Positions 27,372 through 35,933 of a stretch of 64,000 nt of DNA are shown piece after piece. Both the position numbers and the translations under genes were made by a program. This stretch comes from Candidatus Latescibacterota bacterium. GTDB lineage: Bacteria > JAAXHH01. The notes below the pieces were generated by a model that searched no databases, was not told where the DNA came from, and saw only the letters and a list, made by a program, of their open reading frames with translations. The stretch covers positions 620,001-684,000 of the forward strand of contig JAJEEG010000006.1 of NCBI GenBank assembly GCA_022821085.1, read 5' to 3'. Numbering within the stretch: the first letter of the stretch is position 1; each line of letters starts with the position of its first letter.

Positions 27372-27424
27372 ACGCCATACACCATATAATAAAATAAATC
27401 TAATTGTTATGTATTTTATGGCGT
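27372..27424. promoter_or_regulatory. AT-rich inverted repeat between addB-like and marR
   Basis: Perfect 8-bp arms acgccata (27372-27379) and tatggcgt (27417-27424) enclose a very AT-rich centre, 25 bp upstream of the marR -35 box. The rest of the 27244-27606 gap holds the marR promoter and operator; no RNA gene is apparent. Confidence 0.45.
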
Positions 27425-27449
27425 ATTATTCGTTTTTGTAAAATATTGC

Positions 27450-27479
27450 TTGACATAGCCTAAGTGTCACCGGCATAAG
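27450..27479 (+). promoter_or_regulatory. marR promoter with overlapping palindromic operator
   Basis: TTGACA 27450-27455, 18-bp spacer, CATAAG 27474-27479. The palindrome TGACA-N9-TGTCA (27451-27469) covers the -35 box and most of the spacer. Its size and placement fit a MarR-family autorepression site. Confidence 0.55.
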
Positions 27480-27606
27480 TAAATAGAAACCGATGCACAT
27501 ATGTTGCAGTTCGTTTTGCACCGTAGTGTGCATAGAAGCCGGGTTCTATATAGTAGACCGAAACCGGGTCGATGGCACATACTGTTGTCGCAGCGCGAGT
27601 GAGATT

Positions 27607-28077
27607 ATGAATAAACACCGAAGAGGGGAGTTAACGGACCGGTTCGTGTACGTAGTGGACCAGCTGAATCGTCTGATGTCCGGCGGGCACTGGGTCAGGC
27701 TGCGGGTACTGGATCTGAACGTCCATCAAGTCAACACGCTCCAGGTGTTACATCAAAACGGACCGCTGCGAATGAGCGAGATTGCCGATTACCTGGGCAG
27801 TACGCAGTCACACGCCACGAACGTCGTCAAAAAACTGGTCGACCGAAAGTACCTGAACAGGAAATCGGATCCGGAAGATCGAAGAGTCGTGATCTGCGAA
27901 ATAACGGCCATGGGAAAGCTGATCGCGAACCGGTACCTGGAACTCGTGACGCAACGCGCGACCAGCATATCCGAAGCGTGGGACGAGGCGAAAATGGAAT
28001 CCGTCGTCGCTTCTTTGGAACTGTTCTGCAATGAGGAAGAGGCGTCCCGCCACAGGAGGGATTCCGACCCGGGCTGA
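27607..28077 (+). CDS. MarR-family winged-helix transcriptional regulator
   Basis: 156 residues from ATG 27607 (the frame can be extended upstream to 27493, but that part is Cys-rich, unlike the family, and lies across the leader). The winged helix is clear: LRMSEIADYLGSTQSHATNVVKKLVDRKYLNRKSDPEDRRVVICEITAMGK has the recognition helix followed by the wing DPEDRR typical of MarR. Ligand unknown. A palindrome in its promoter suggests autoregulation; it may also control the divergent addAB-like genes or the convergent aminotransferase, which is speculative. Confidence 0.9.
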   Translation: MNKHRRGELTDRFVYVVDQLNRLMSGGHWVRLRVLDLNVHQVNTLQVLHQNGPLRMSEIADYLGSTQSHATNVVKKLVDRKYLNRKSDPEDRRVVICEITAMGKLIANRYLELVTQRATSISEAWDEAKMESVVASLELFCNEEEASRHRRDSDPG

Positions 28078-28141
28078 ATCACGTGACGGTGAACAGGATT
28101 TCATACTTGAAAGATCTGTTCCGCCCAAACCGTGCCAACTG

Positions 28142-29278
28142 CTAATCCACCTCGCCCGCCAGCGTCGTCACCGCTTCGACCAGCGTGTCCAACTCGGTGT
28201 CGCTGGTGTAGAACGCCACTGATATCCGCACGCCCGTCGGTTCGTTGATGTAGGTGGCCCGCTGGGTGATCTGCCACCGGTTGCGGAGCGCCTCGGAGAC
28301 GTCGGTGCCCTCCATGCCCTCGATGGCGAAAGCGACGATGCCGGTCCGGGTATCGGCACGGCGCGAACTGATGACCCGCACGCCGGGAATGGCGTCGAAG
28401 CGCGTGCGTAGCGATTCCGCTTTGCGCCCAGCCTCCTCCGCGATGGCCTGGGGGCCGCCGATGCCGTCCATGAAATCCAGACTGGCGCGGAGACCCTGGT
28501 AGAGCATGCTCGCCGGCGTTCCGGTCTCGTACTGCCGGGCCGTTCCATCCGGCGCGTGCGGCCGCCGCAGCGGCTTCAGTACCTGTTGCGCGTCTTTTCT
28601 GACATAGAGAAACCCGGTGCCCATCGGCGAGAGCATCCACTTGTAGCAATTGGTGGCGTAGAAATCGCAGCCCATGTCATGCAGATCCACCGGGAACTGT
28701 CCGACGGCCTGGCAGCCGTCCCACAGGGTGAGCACGCCGCGCTCCCGCGCCAGCGCGCAGATCTCCCGGGCGGGCAGACGGGTCCCGGTATCCGTGGTGA
28801 CATGGCTGAAGCAGAACATCCGGGTTCGCGGGGTGATGGCCTGTTCCAGCCGGTTCAGGAAAACGTCCTTGTCCTGGTCGATCTCGACGACCTTGACGAC
28901 GGCCCCCACCCGGTCCGCCAGGCCCTCTGCGGCCTGCAGGGGTACCGGGTGTTCTTCGTTGGTGATGATCACCTCGTCCCCCGGCTGCCAGCTTAACCCG
29001 CCGAGGACCATCCCGTAACCCTCGCCGGTGCTCATCGTCAACGCGATTTCCCCGGCGTCGGCGCCGAAGAAGTCTGCGATCCTGGCCGGCATCTCGGAAG
29101 CGGCCCGCTCCATCTCGGTGTACCAGTCGATCGTACTCACGCTGCCGCTGAGCATCTGCTGGTAGCCATCGGCCATCGCCTTGTTCACACTGACCGGCGC
29201 CTGGCCGATACCTCCGGTATTCAGGTAGACGCCGTACCGCAGCCCCGGCATCTGTTCTCGAATCTGTGCGATATCCAT
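28142..29278 (-). CDS. aminotransferase class V-fold PLP enzyme
   Basis: 378-residue fold-type I PLP enzyme related to cysteine desulfurases and isopenicillin-N epimerase. TNCYKWMLSPMGTGFLYV holds the Schiff-base Lys, THVTTDTG-like SHVTTDTGTRLP and LWDGCQAVGQ (Asp for the pyridine nitrogen) are present. There is no conserved desulfurase Cys loop that I can see, so an epimerase or lyase role is more likely than sulfur transfer. The ATG at 29278 has gaggaaag upstream; the longer frame adds five residues. Next gene upstream is the dienelactone hydrolase, 32 bp away. Confidence 0.88.
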   Translation of the reverse strand: MDIAQIREQMPGLRYGVYLNTGGIGQAPVSVNKAMADGYQQMLSGSVSTIDWYTEMERAASEMPARIADFFGADAGEIALTMSTGEGYGMVLGGLSWQPGDEVIITNEEHPVPLQAAEGLADRVGAVVKVVEIDQDKDVFLNRLEQAITPRTRMFCFSHVTTDTGTRLPAREICALARERGVLTLWDGCQAVGQFPVDLHDMGCDFYATNCYKWMLSPMGTGFLYVRKDAQQVLKPLRRPHAPDGTARQYETGTPASMLYQGLRASLDFMDGIGGPQAIAEEAGRKAESLRTRFDAIPGVRVISSRRADTRTGIVAFAIEGMEGTDVSEALRNRWQITQRATYINEPTGVRISVAFYTSDTELDTLVEAVTTLAGEVD

Positions 29279-29310
29279 GGGCTTTCCTCTCATGGGTGTT
29301 CCTTTTCTCC

Positions 29311-30228
29311 CTAGTCTGCGAGGTGTCTACGGAAGAAGCCCACGGTAAGGTTCCACGCCTGCGCCGCCGCCGTCTCGTTATACCGGGGCGTGGAGTTGTT
29401 GTGGAAACCGTGAAGCGTTCCCTCGAACATGCGCATCTCGTAGTTCACGCCGTTCGCTTTAAGTGCTTCTTCGTACTCCGGCCACATGGCGTTGATGCGC
29501 CGGTCGGTTCCCGCGTAGATGATCATCAGGGCCGCCTCGATCTTCGGCACGTCCTCGGTCGCGGCCGTGGCGCCGTAGTACGGCACGCCGGCGTCCAGGT
29601 CGCTGCCGAGGGCGACCGCGAGGCGATTGGTCATCCCCCCGCCCCAGCAGAATCCCGTGGCGCCGAGCCGGCCGTTCGAAAGCGCATGCCCTTTGAGAAA
29701 CCGCGCGCTGTTGATCATGTCCTGGTCCAGCTTATCCCGGTCGAGGCTTCGCTGCAACGTACGGCCGTCGTCATCGTTGCCGGGGTAGCCGCCGACCGGA
29801 GCCAGGCCGTCCGGGGCCAGGGCGAGGAACCCGGCCACGGCCGCGCGCCGCGCCACGTCTTCGATGTAGGGGTTCAGCCCCCGGTTCTCGTGGAAGATTA
29901 TGACGGCGGGAAAGGGCCCGTCACCGGTGGGTTGCACGAGGTATCCCCGCATGGTCCCGGACGTGCCGCCGGGCGAAGGGTACTCGACGTACGTCCCCTT
30001 GATCCGCCGGTCGGTGAAGGAAATCGTCTGGGCCTCGGCGTAGCGCGGCAGGAGCGCCTGCGCCATCGAGAGCGCGGAGACGCCGCCGATCGTGATCGCC
30101 GCGGCGCGGCTGAGAAACGTGCGCCTGTCGATATAGCCGTGGCAGTATTCGTCATACAGCTCGAAGACGCGCGGATCGATGTTTTCTTCGGTTGGCTTTT
30201 CTTCGGGTAGCTTTTCTTCGGGGGGCAT
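29311..30228 (-). CDS. exported dienelactone hydrolase family protein
   Basis: Alpha/beta hydrolase with a Cys nucleophile: GFCWGGG, plus the acid region and late LHGFHNN with the His. A twin-arginine-like signal RRTFLSRAAAITIGGVSALS starts near residue 35, so the enzyme is probably exported folded. The extra N-terminal 30 residues are repetitive (EEKLPEEKPTEEN, 15-bp unit) and acidic. Total 305 residues. Substrates of this subgroup are mostly unknown. It is first in the operon with the aminotransferase. Confidence 0.87.
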   Translation of the reverse strand: MPPEEKLPEEKPTEENIDPRVFELYDEYCHGYIDRRTFLSRAAAITIGGVSALSMAQALLPRYAEAQTISFTDRRIKGTYVEYPSPGGTSGTMRGYLVQPTGDGPFPAVIIFHENRGLNPYIEDVARRAAVAGFLALAPDGLAPVGGYPGNDDDGRTLQRSLDRDKLDQDMINSARFLKGHALSNGRLGATGFCWGGGMTNRLAVALGSDLDAGVPYYGATAATEDVPKIEAALMIIYAGTDRRINAMWPEYEEALKANGVNYEMRMFEGTLHGFHNNSTPRYNETAAAQAWNLTVGFFRRHLAD

Positions 30229-30494
30229 GGGTTACCGCTCCTTGGGGCTGGTGGATGCTGATTTGATCGTGCAGGCCGGGGTTAGTTTCAACGGTCGTGC
30301 TCCGTAAACGCAGACGAAGGGTTCGAGTGTTAGAACCGATGCCAGTTGATACACCTGGTTGTCGAAGAAACTGATCGTCAGAAGTTCCGGTTAAACAAAT
30401 TCTAATTAGGCGTGAATGAATCCCGGCGTCAATCGGAAGTCCTGGCATGAATCAGATTCATTCCAGGTAACCGGTGGAATGAGTCGAGGGAAGC

Positions 30495-30773
30495 ATGAGG
30501 TCTATGGACATTCTAGCAGCCCTTGATGTACTCAAGCACGGCGCAGAGAAAAACACTCGAGCTGGCGGTACGAATCGCCGACTAAAACGAATAGGCGGAG
30601 TCTGGCGGATCGCTTTTACCTTCGACCTTGAACGTAAGGCCATAATTCTGGTCGCTGGCGGTAAATCGGGCATCGGAGAACGACGGTTCTACCAGCAGCT
30701 GATCGGGAAGGCGGATCACCGCTGCGATTCGCATCTTGATCGACTGAAGGCTGAGAGGAGGACACGAAGATGA
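30495..30773 (+). CDS. RelE/HigB-type (Gp49-like) toxin, short N-terminus
   Basis: 92 residues. WRIAFTFDLERKAIILVAGGKSG followed by RRFYQQLIGKADHRCDSHL is the core of Gp49/HigB-like mRNA interferases. Relatives are usually about 110-120 residues with one more strand at the start; here in-frame stops lie just upstream of ATG 30495, so the protein is either naturally short or truncated. gaggga lies 3 nt before the ATG. The stop overlaps the antitoxin start (ATGA). Confidence 0.8.
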   Translation: MRSMDILAALDVLKHGAEKNTRAGGTNRRLKRIGGVWRIAFTFDLERKAIILVAGGKSGIGERRFYQQLIGKADHRCDSHLDRLKAERRTRR

Positions 30774-31096
30774 GTACGTTGACAGACAGAATTGACAATC
30801 TGCCCCCGTCCCGACGGAAGAAGATCGAAGAACGGACCCAGGCTATGATCGCTGAAGAGTTGTCGTTACGAGATTTGCGCAAGGCTAGAAAGCAGACACA
30901 GGTGCGGGTCGCGGAGAAGCTCGGGATCAATCAGGAGAACGTGTCCCGCCTCGAACAGCGCAGTGATCTGTTGATTTCCACTCTCAGTGGCTATGTCGAG
31001 GCTATGGGCGGTAAACTGAGTCTGGTGGCGGAGTTTCCGGACCGACCGCCAGTGGCGCTTACGGGCATTGCGGCACTCGACGACCTTTCGAAGTGA
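30770..31096 (+). CDS. HigA-type XRE antitoxin
   Basis: 108 residues with a helix-turn-helix: LRDLRKARKQTQVRVAEKLGINQENVSRLEQ. The arrangement, toxin first and antitoxin second with a 4-base overlap, is that of HigBA-like modules, where the antitoxin binds the toxin and represses the operon. The preceding Arg/Lys-rich helix (PPSRRKKIEERTQAM) is typical. Confidence 0.87.
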   Translation: MSTLTDRIDNLPPSRRKKIEERTQAMIAEELSLRDLRKARKQTQVRVAEKLGINQENVSRLEQRSDLLISTLSGYVEAMGGKLSLVAEFPDRPPVALTGIAALDDLSK

Positions 31097-31220
31097 ACCA
31101 CGCCATGAAGGTCAGACTGTCGTGATTGGGTGGAATCCTTAAGCGGGCATTAACTTTTTAAATACCAACAAGTTTCGGATCGGTTTACCTTGTTGTTTTA
31201 AGATACATCCCATGCGCCGG

Positions 31221-31919
31221 CTATACAGTAACATCGCCTGGCGATGTAAGACCGAAGAACCATACACGTTGATAGAATCGTAAGATCCAAGCTGACCCAA
31301 AGTCGTTGTCCTCCGCACGTTCAACCCAGTACTCAAATACACCATCACCAATCGCGGCATCAGGTTGTCGTTCTATCAAGGGTTTGAAGATTAAGGCGAG
31401 ATCCTCAAGTTTTTTTGGGTCGACATTAGCCTCCAAACGTGAATTTTCATAACACTTAATTGTGCACCTATTCGGCAACCTGACAGAGAATTTGTCCCAA
31501 TAAAGTCCTCGGATAATCCTGTCTGTGACTAAGTCTAGACGATCGTAGTCAGTTCGGACAACCTTATATCCGACACCTTGTCCGATATATGCACCTCCTT
31601 CTGAGTACATATCTACATCAATTAGGTTGTCTAAAACCTGTCTGGCGAAACCTCTCGCTTGGGGTCGTTGAAACGACCTAATGATACTTTCAAACACCTT
31701 TTGAGCTTGAGGATGATCATGGGCGTCAAGTCTACCAGCTACCATGACTCGAAAAAACTCATCGTCCTTCGATGCCGTCTCATTACATGATCGGCAGGAA
31801 GGTACCGTAATGAGATTCGATCGGTTCTGCTTGGGGAACAGGTTTCTAGGAGGCACATGATCACGAGTTTCTGGATTGGCGGTTCCGCAGTAAACACATA
31901 CCGGATTAGGATCTGCCAT
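31221..31919 (-). CDS. HNH endonuclease
   Basis: 232 residues. The N-terminus is a zinc-ribbon HNH: CVYCG (Cys8, Cys11), ETRDHVPP (Asp20, His21), CRSCN (Cys42, Cys45). The rest is an uncharacterised domain of about 170 residues with no motif I recognise. ATG 31919 has ggagag 10 nt upstream. It lies 46 bp after the HEPN gene on the same strand, suggesting one operon. DNA cleavage is expected from the family; target specificity is unknown. Confidence 0.85.
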   Translation of the reverse strand: MADPNPVCVYCGTANPETRDHVPPRNLFPKQNRSNLITVPSCRSCNETASKDDEFFRVMVAGRLDAHDHPQAQKVFESIIRSFQRPQARGFARQVLDNLIDVDMYSEGGAYIGQGVGYKVVRTDYDRLDLVTDRIIRGLYWDKFSVRLPNRCTIKCYENSRLEANVDPKKLEDLALIFKPLIERQPDAAIGDGVFEYWVERAEDNDFGSAWILRFYQRVWFFGLTSPGDVTV

Positions 31920-31965
31920 CAAAAAACTCTCCGAAAAGACGGGACAAGTTCATGCACTTGCCTTC

Positions 31966-33255
31966 TCATGTGGTCCGTTTTTTGGCGGTAGTTTCTTCAC
32001 CCCAGTTCTCCGGTGGGCCTTCGCGCAACAGCTTGAACAACGTCCGCCTGGCAATGTCGAATCCTTTGTCGAACGCCTCGGAGATTGTTTGTGAAGGCAC
32101 GTTGCTCGGCCGGCTATGAACGATACTAGACCGTGCGCTATAGAACTCATTTACACGCTTCCTGATCCCTTCACGGCTTGCGGAATCGGCTTCGAGATAC
32201 GAAGAAGCCCTGTTTCGCAATTCACGCGAGATCTTGCTTTGGGGCAGGTCGTACATCTGTTCCAACGCAATTGAGACTTTCACGATTCTGTCCTCGTCTG
32301 CAAACCGACCGTCCATGACGAGCGCATCGGAAAGCCGACTGACTGTTTTAGCGTATCTGGCGTACCGTTTACTCGATCGGTTTTTGTGAGCTTCCTTCGC
32401 CTCGTCGAGCGCCTTCGGTGTGGGTTCCGGGCATAAGTCAAATCCATCGAAACTTTGAGCCGATCGGCCAAGTCTGTGGCTACCTTTATGAACCGATCGA
32501 CCGAGAAGTCGACTAGCAGACCGGTCGATGTGATCCTCTATAAACGCCAGGTGTGGTACAGGCGTCGCGTGCGCTACGGCAAGTAGATCTAGGAAGACCA
32601 GCGCATCCCGAAAAAACGATCCCGGTTTCCTCGGTACTACGTCTCTTGGATAACCTGTTCGCTGGAATGCAGGTCGCCATCGGAACGGCCTGACCACAGC
32701 CCCCAGCGCCTGCCAGCCGTGGAAACCGGCGGCAGGCGGAGCGAGTTCATTGACCAGGGGTTTGTCCACGAACCTTCGTACCTGCTCGTAAGGAATGACC
32801 ACCATTCCTTCCGTGATATACAATGGTTCCTTGAAGGTCATTCCATAGAATAGCACAGCGTCATATCCGGCGTCCAACTCACCAGGCAACACGACCGGAT
32901 CTTCGGCCGGTACCGGACTGAGTAATCCATTCAGTTCGGCTGCGGCCGTCCGAAATCGATCACCGGACAGTTCAGAGGCACGTGCGATCAATCCCGCGAT
33001 CAGGTCCGCCAGGTGGGTCAATCCACCGGAGTTCATTATCTCCATCCAGAACTTGTCCTGGCCGATGATGGGGCTCACGACCCGCGACAGGGTGGGATGC
33101 GAAAGAAGTATGTGCCGGACGGGATCCAGCGCCTCGAGCAGGGGGGAGTTACTCTCCGATTTGCCACGGAATTTGCGGTTGCGAGCCATGGAAAGGAGGA
33201 GACGCAGGTCGTCTAGAGGGAACGCCACCGAATCGTCCCTCTGTTCTTCGTCCAC
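31966..33255 (-). CDS. ApeA-like HEPN domain protein, putative abortive-infection effector
   Basis: 429 residues. The C-terminal 110 residues look like an ApeA-type HEPN ribonuclease: RIVKVSIALEQMYDL, a helix ending LRNRASSYLEADSASR, then YSARSSIVHS with the R-x4-H catalytic pair Arg375/His380. The large N-terminal part is unfamiliar. HEPN proteins of this kind cut RNA during phage infection. The start is GTG 33255 with no good ribosome site, so the N-terminus could be shorter. It precedes the HNH gene, and the 238-bp gap upstream shows no gene. Confidence 0.68.
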   Translation of the reverse strand: MDEEQRDDSVAFPLDDLRLLLSMARNRKFRGKSESNSPLLEALDPVRHILLSHPTLSRVVSPIIGQDKFWMEIMNSGGLTHLADLIAGLIARASELSGDRFRTAAAELNGLLSPVPAEDPVVLPGELDAGYDAVLFYGMTFKEPLYITEGMVVIPYEQVRRFVDKPLVNELAPPAAGFHGWQALGAVVRPFRWRPAFQRTGYPRDVVPRKPGSFFRDALVFLDLLAVAHATPVPHLAFIEDHIDRSASRLLGRSVHKGSHRLGRSAQSFDGFDLCPEPTPKALDEAKEAHKNRSSKRYARYAKTVSRLSDALVMDGRFADEDRIVKVSIALEQMYDLPQSKISRELRNRASSYLEADSASREGIRKRVNEFYSARSSIVHSRPSNVPSQTISEAFDKGFDIARRTLFKLLREGPPENWGEETTAKKRTT

Positions 33256-33493
33256 GGTATGCCAAGACGGATTCTGCCTTTAGTATTCTTCGAGGTAGGG
33301 GACTTGAACTTTGGCCAAGTTGCAAAGTGCCGGTGTGAGTCTGTCGATCCAGTCTTTAGCAGAAAATCCGCTGGAGGTCATGCACGTATCTTATCCCTGC
33401 TGTCACCGGCTATGTGGTACCGCAACGGAAATTGCCTGGAATCTCTCAGAATGCGTAGTTCCCGGATCAAGCCACCAGACATAGTCATACCTT

Positions 33494-34372
33494 TCAACGC
33501 CGGAATTGTGGCCTCCACGATTCAACTAGGGCTTCATCCTCCTCGATCTCTTTCATCTGTTCTTCGATATCGAGTGCGGTAAGCACAGTAAGGGTCTTGC
33601 CATAGTTACCGAGACCGATCAACTGCTCAGTGATAGACAGGCTGCGGTCGCTGCCAAACCAATCACAAATGTCGGAGGAATCCTCGTCGTGGTCCGCTCG
33701 AAGTACGCGCTCGGGGTTTTGGTTGAATGCATACGTCGCAGTCGCCTTTGGAAGTGGATCACCTTTGCGAATCCAGTTAAGACTTTGCATTTCCTTGAGA
33801 GCTTCCGACATGAAGCAATAATCGATTCGGTCGCCGGTGCTGATGACGATTGCCATCGGATCACGCGTCAACCGCGTAAATCGGATTGCCGTGGCTGTGA
33901 GCGAAGTGCAACACTGTGCCGAGAGTTTCTCGATGGCTTCTAGACCGTCGCCCGCAGTGAGCATGGCTTCGGTAAAGAGTTTGCGCGGCATTAGCAAGGT
34001 AGCTGCGAAATGATCGGCCTCCATCTCGTAGCGGTCGCCCGAGGCAAATCCAGCGTGGGATGCATGCACGTCGCCATTGGAGAGAACCGCGTCAATGTGA
34101 CCTGGTAGAAAGTAGTGCCCAAGTTCGTGAGCGACGCTGAAATGCTGGAATCCGATGCTGTCGATGTGGGTTGCATAGGCGATACCGAAGTTATTCCCTC
34201 TTCGTAAAAGAATGCCTGAGACGCCTTGGTTATCGGCAGGCTTGGGAAGCACCTCGATACCGAGATCCTGTGCAAGTGCAATCGGGTTTACAGGAAGTTT
34301 GATAACCGCCCGCTCTTTGACGACTTTCTCTGCGGCGATCATGGCTTTCCTGTAAGGTTCGATCTCTCTCAT
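33494..34372 (-). CDS. capP: ImmA/IrrE-family metallopeptidase, CapP-like CBASS regulator
   Basis: 292 residues with a zinc-peptidase motif AHELGHYFLPG (His82, Glu83, His86) and a downstream EMEADHFAATLLMP carrying the third ligand. In CBASS loci this family (CapP) cleaves the HTH repressor CapH after DNA damage and so turns on the defence operon. It starts in the last base of the CapH-like gene stop (TAATG) and both lie divergent from the CBASS genes, the arrangement described for CapH-CapP. The C-terminal 120 residues, probably a sensing domain, are not recognised. The name is assigned by context. Confidence 0.82.
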   Translation of the reverse strand: MREIEPYRKAMIAAEKVVKERAVIKLPVNPIALAQDLGIEVLPKPADNQGVSGILLRRGNNFGIAYATHIDSIGFQHFSVAHELGHYFLPGHIDAVLSNGDVHASHAGFASGDRYEMEADHFAATLLMPRKLFTEAMLTAGDGLEAIEKLSAQCCTSLTATAIRFTRLTRDPMAIVISTGDRIDYCFMSEALKEMQSLNWIRKGDPLPKATATYAFNQNPERVLRADHDEDSSDICDWFGSDRSLSITEQLIGLGNYGKTLTVLTALDIEEQMKEIEEDEALVESWRPQFRR

Positions 34373-34731
34373 TAATCTTCTTTCTTAGTTCGATCTGTGG
34401 CCTTGTCTGCAAGCATCTTCAGAAATCCCTCTGCGATGTCTCGGTCGTTGGCGGTCATGCGATCCAGATCGCGATAAAGCTTGTCTGCACCGGCAAGGGC
34501 CTGATCGTCGGTTACGCGTCCAAGAAGATAGTCGGTGGTTACGTCAAGGGCGTCGGCAAGCCTTCTCAGGTTGTCGAAGGATGGTTTACGAGTTGCTGTC
34601 TCAAAATGGGAAATGGCGGATGCCTGAAGCCCGGCGCGACTTGCCAAGTCTCCTTGGCTCAAATTACGTTTCTCCCTAGCCGCACGAAGGCGTGAAGGAA
34701 AAACTTCGGTAGAGTGGCTTGACTTTTCCAT
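34372..34731 (-). CDS. capH: XRE-family repressor, CapH-like CBASS regulator
   Basis: 119 residues. N-terminal helix-turn-helix: RLRAAREKRNLSQGDLASRAGLQASAISHFE, followed by a helical dimerisation and cleavage region (DALDVTTDYLLGR). It is expected to repress both its own gene and the divergent CapV-CD-NTase-E2 operon until cut by the CapP-like peptidase. No ribosome site precedes ATG 34731; a good TATACT at 34740-34745 on the minus strand would place the transcript start almost on the ATG, so the message may be leaderless. Confidence 0.82.
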   Translation of the reverse strand: MEKSSHSTEVFPSRLRAAREKRNLSQGDLASRAGLQASAISHFETATRKPSFDNLRRLADALDVTTDYLLGRVTDDQALAGADKLYRDLDRMTANDRDIAEGFLKMLADKATDRTKKED

Positions 34732-34754
34732 GACGGAATAGTATATTATTTAAA

Positions 34755-34804
34755 GACGACAACGTAATCTAAGGGCTGGCGCTTTGCCAGATATCGTTGA
34801 CGAC
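34755..34804. promoter_or_regulatory. candidate CapH operator between divergent genes
   Basis: Imperfect inverted repeat gacgacaacg (34755-34764) and cgttgacgac (34795-34804) flanks a small palindrome ctggc-gcttt-gccag (34776-34790). It lies in the 228-bp gap between the CapH-like and CapV genes. No convincing plus-strand -35/-10 pair was found. Confidence 0.4.
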
Positions 34805-34959
34805 ATGGTCATATAGTACATGACGAGAGACAACATAGCAAGAGTCTTATAGAATCCGACGGCAACTTCGGTAAGTGGTCCGTTGCCAGATCGACGACGT
34901 GTCCTCCGGGAATTTCACCAATAGACGCCGGTTGGGCATTTACAAATGGAGCTATATAA

Positions 34960-35931
34960 GTGAACAAGCCGTTCTACATTCTCTCTGTTGACGGTGGTGG
35001 GTTCCGCGGCCTCTTTGCGGCTCACCTTCTAAAGAAGATGGAAGAGGCGTGGCAAATCGATTGGTGCCGTCGATTTGGCTTACTGGCAGGAACCAGTACG
35101 GGTTCGATTCTAACGTCCGGACTGGCTGCGGGGATTTCAGCGGTAGACCTTGCCGAATTCTACAAGACTCACGGCGAGACGATCTTCAGGCCGCGAGCCC
35201 GTGCCCGTTTCGACATTCGTCGACTTTTCACGAGCAGATATTCGAGTAAAACACTTAAGGCGTTATTAGATGGCATGTTCCATGACATGACGCTGGGTGA
35301 TATCGCTGTTCCACTCATCTTACCTTCGGTAGATATCGGTAACGGATGCGTGCATGTCCTCAAATCGAAATTTCACGGACAATTCTGTAGGGACCTAACT
35401 GTGCGCGTATCCGACGCCGTCCTAGCATCGTGCTCGGCTCCGACCTATTTCGACCCACATATCGTCAACGATATCTATCAGTTGGTTGACGGTGGTATCT
35501 GGGCGAATAACCCGTCACTCGTGGCAACGATCGATGCCCATTATCGATTGGGCATCCCACTTGAAGACATCCGCGTACTCACCATTGGTACCGGGAAAAG
35601 CACAACCTTCTATCCTCGCAGTAAAGGCAAGTGGAAAGACCGGCTATTTTACAACTGGCAAGGTTGGGGATTTGCAACCCGATGGGGGGCCAGCAAGTTC
35701 ATAGATCTGATCCTTAACCTCCAATCTGACAACGCCCATAACATGCTCTGTTTACTGTTGGGCGAAAGTCCACTCGAACCGAAACGGGTTCTACGGCTGA
35801 CGTTCGAGTCAGACCAACCGCTTTCAATGGATTCTACTGAAATGTGCCACGACTGGGTTGCTAAAGCGGATTACGTATTCACCCACAACGCAGCCAAAAT
35901 CGACACGTTTCTTTCGAATGAAAGGAGTTAA
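34960..35931 (+). CDS. capV: CapV-type patatin-like phospholipase, CBASS effector
   Basis: 323 residues. Patatin features: DGGGFRGL oxyanion loop at 11-18, GTSTG with nucleophile Ser46, and VDGGIWANNP with Asp177. In CBASS, a cyclic nucleotide made after phage infection activates CapV to degrade the inner membrane and kill the cell. Start is GTG 34960 with tggag 8 nt upstream. It is first in the plus-strand operon; the CD-NTase begins 2 bp after its stop. Confidence 0.92.
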   Translation: MNKPFYILSVDGGGFRGLFAAHLLKKMEEAWQIDWCRRFGLLAGTSTGSILTSGLAAGISAVDLAEFYKTHGETIFRPRARARFDIRRLFTSRYSSKTLKALLDGMFHDMTLGDIAVPLILPSVDIGNGCVHVLKSKFHGQFCRDLTVRVSDAVLASCSAPTYFDPHIVNDIYQLVDGGIWANNPSLVATIDAHYRLGIPLEDIRVLTIGTGKSTTFYPRSKGKWKDRLFYNWQGWGFATRWGASKFIDLILNLQSDNAHNMLCLLLGESPLEPKRVLRLTFESDQPLSMDSTEMCHDWVAKADYVFTHNAAKIDTFLSNERS

Positions 35932-35933
35932 CA

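Noticed and set aside
27493-27606. N-terminal extension of MarR
   Set aside because: Cys-rich and overlapping the transcription start; family proteins start near ATG 27607.
30229-30494. Left attachment site of the island
   Set aside because: No copy of the ssrA 3' end or tRNA T-arm was found there; gggttcgagtgttagaacc is only loosely similar.
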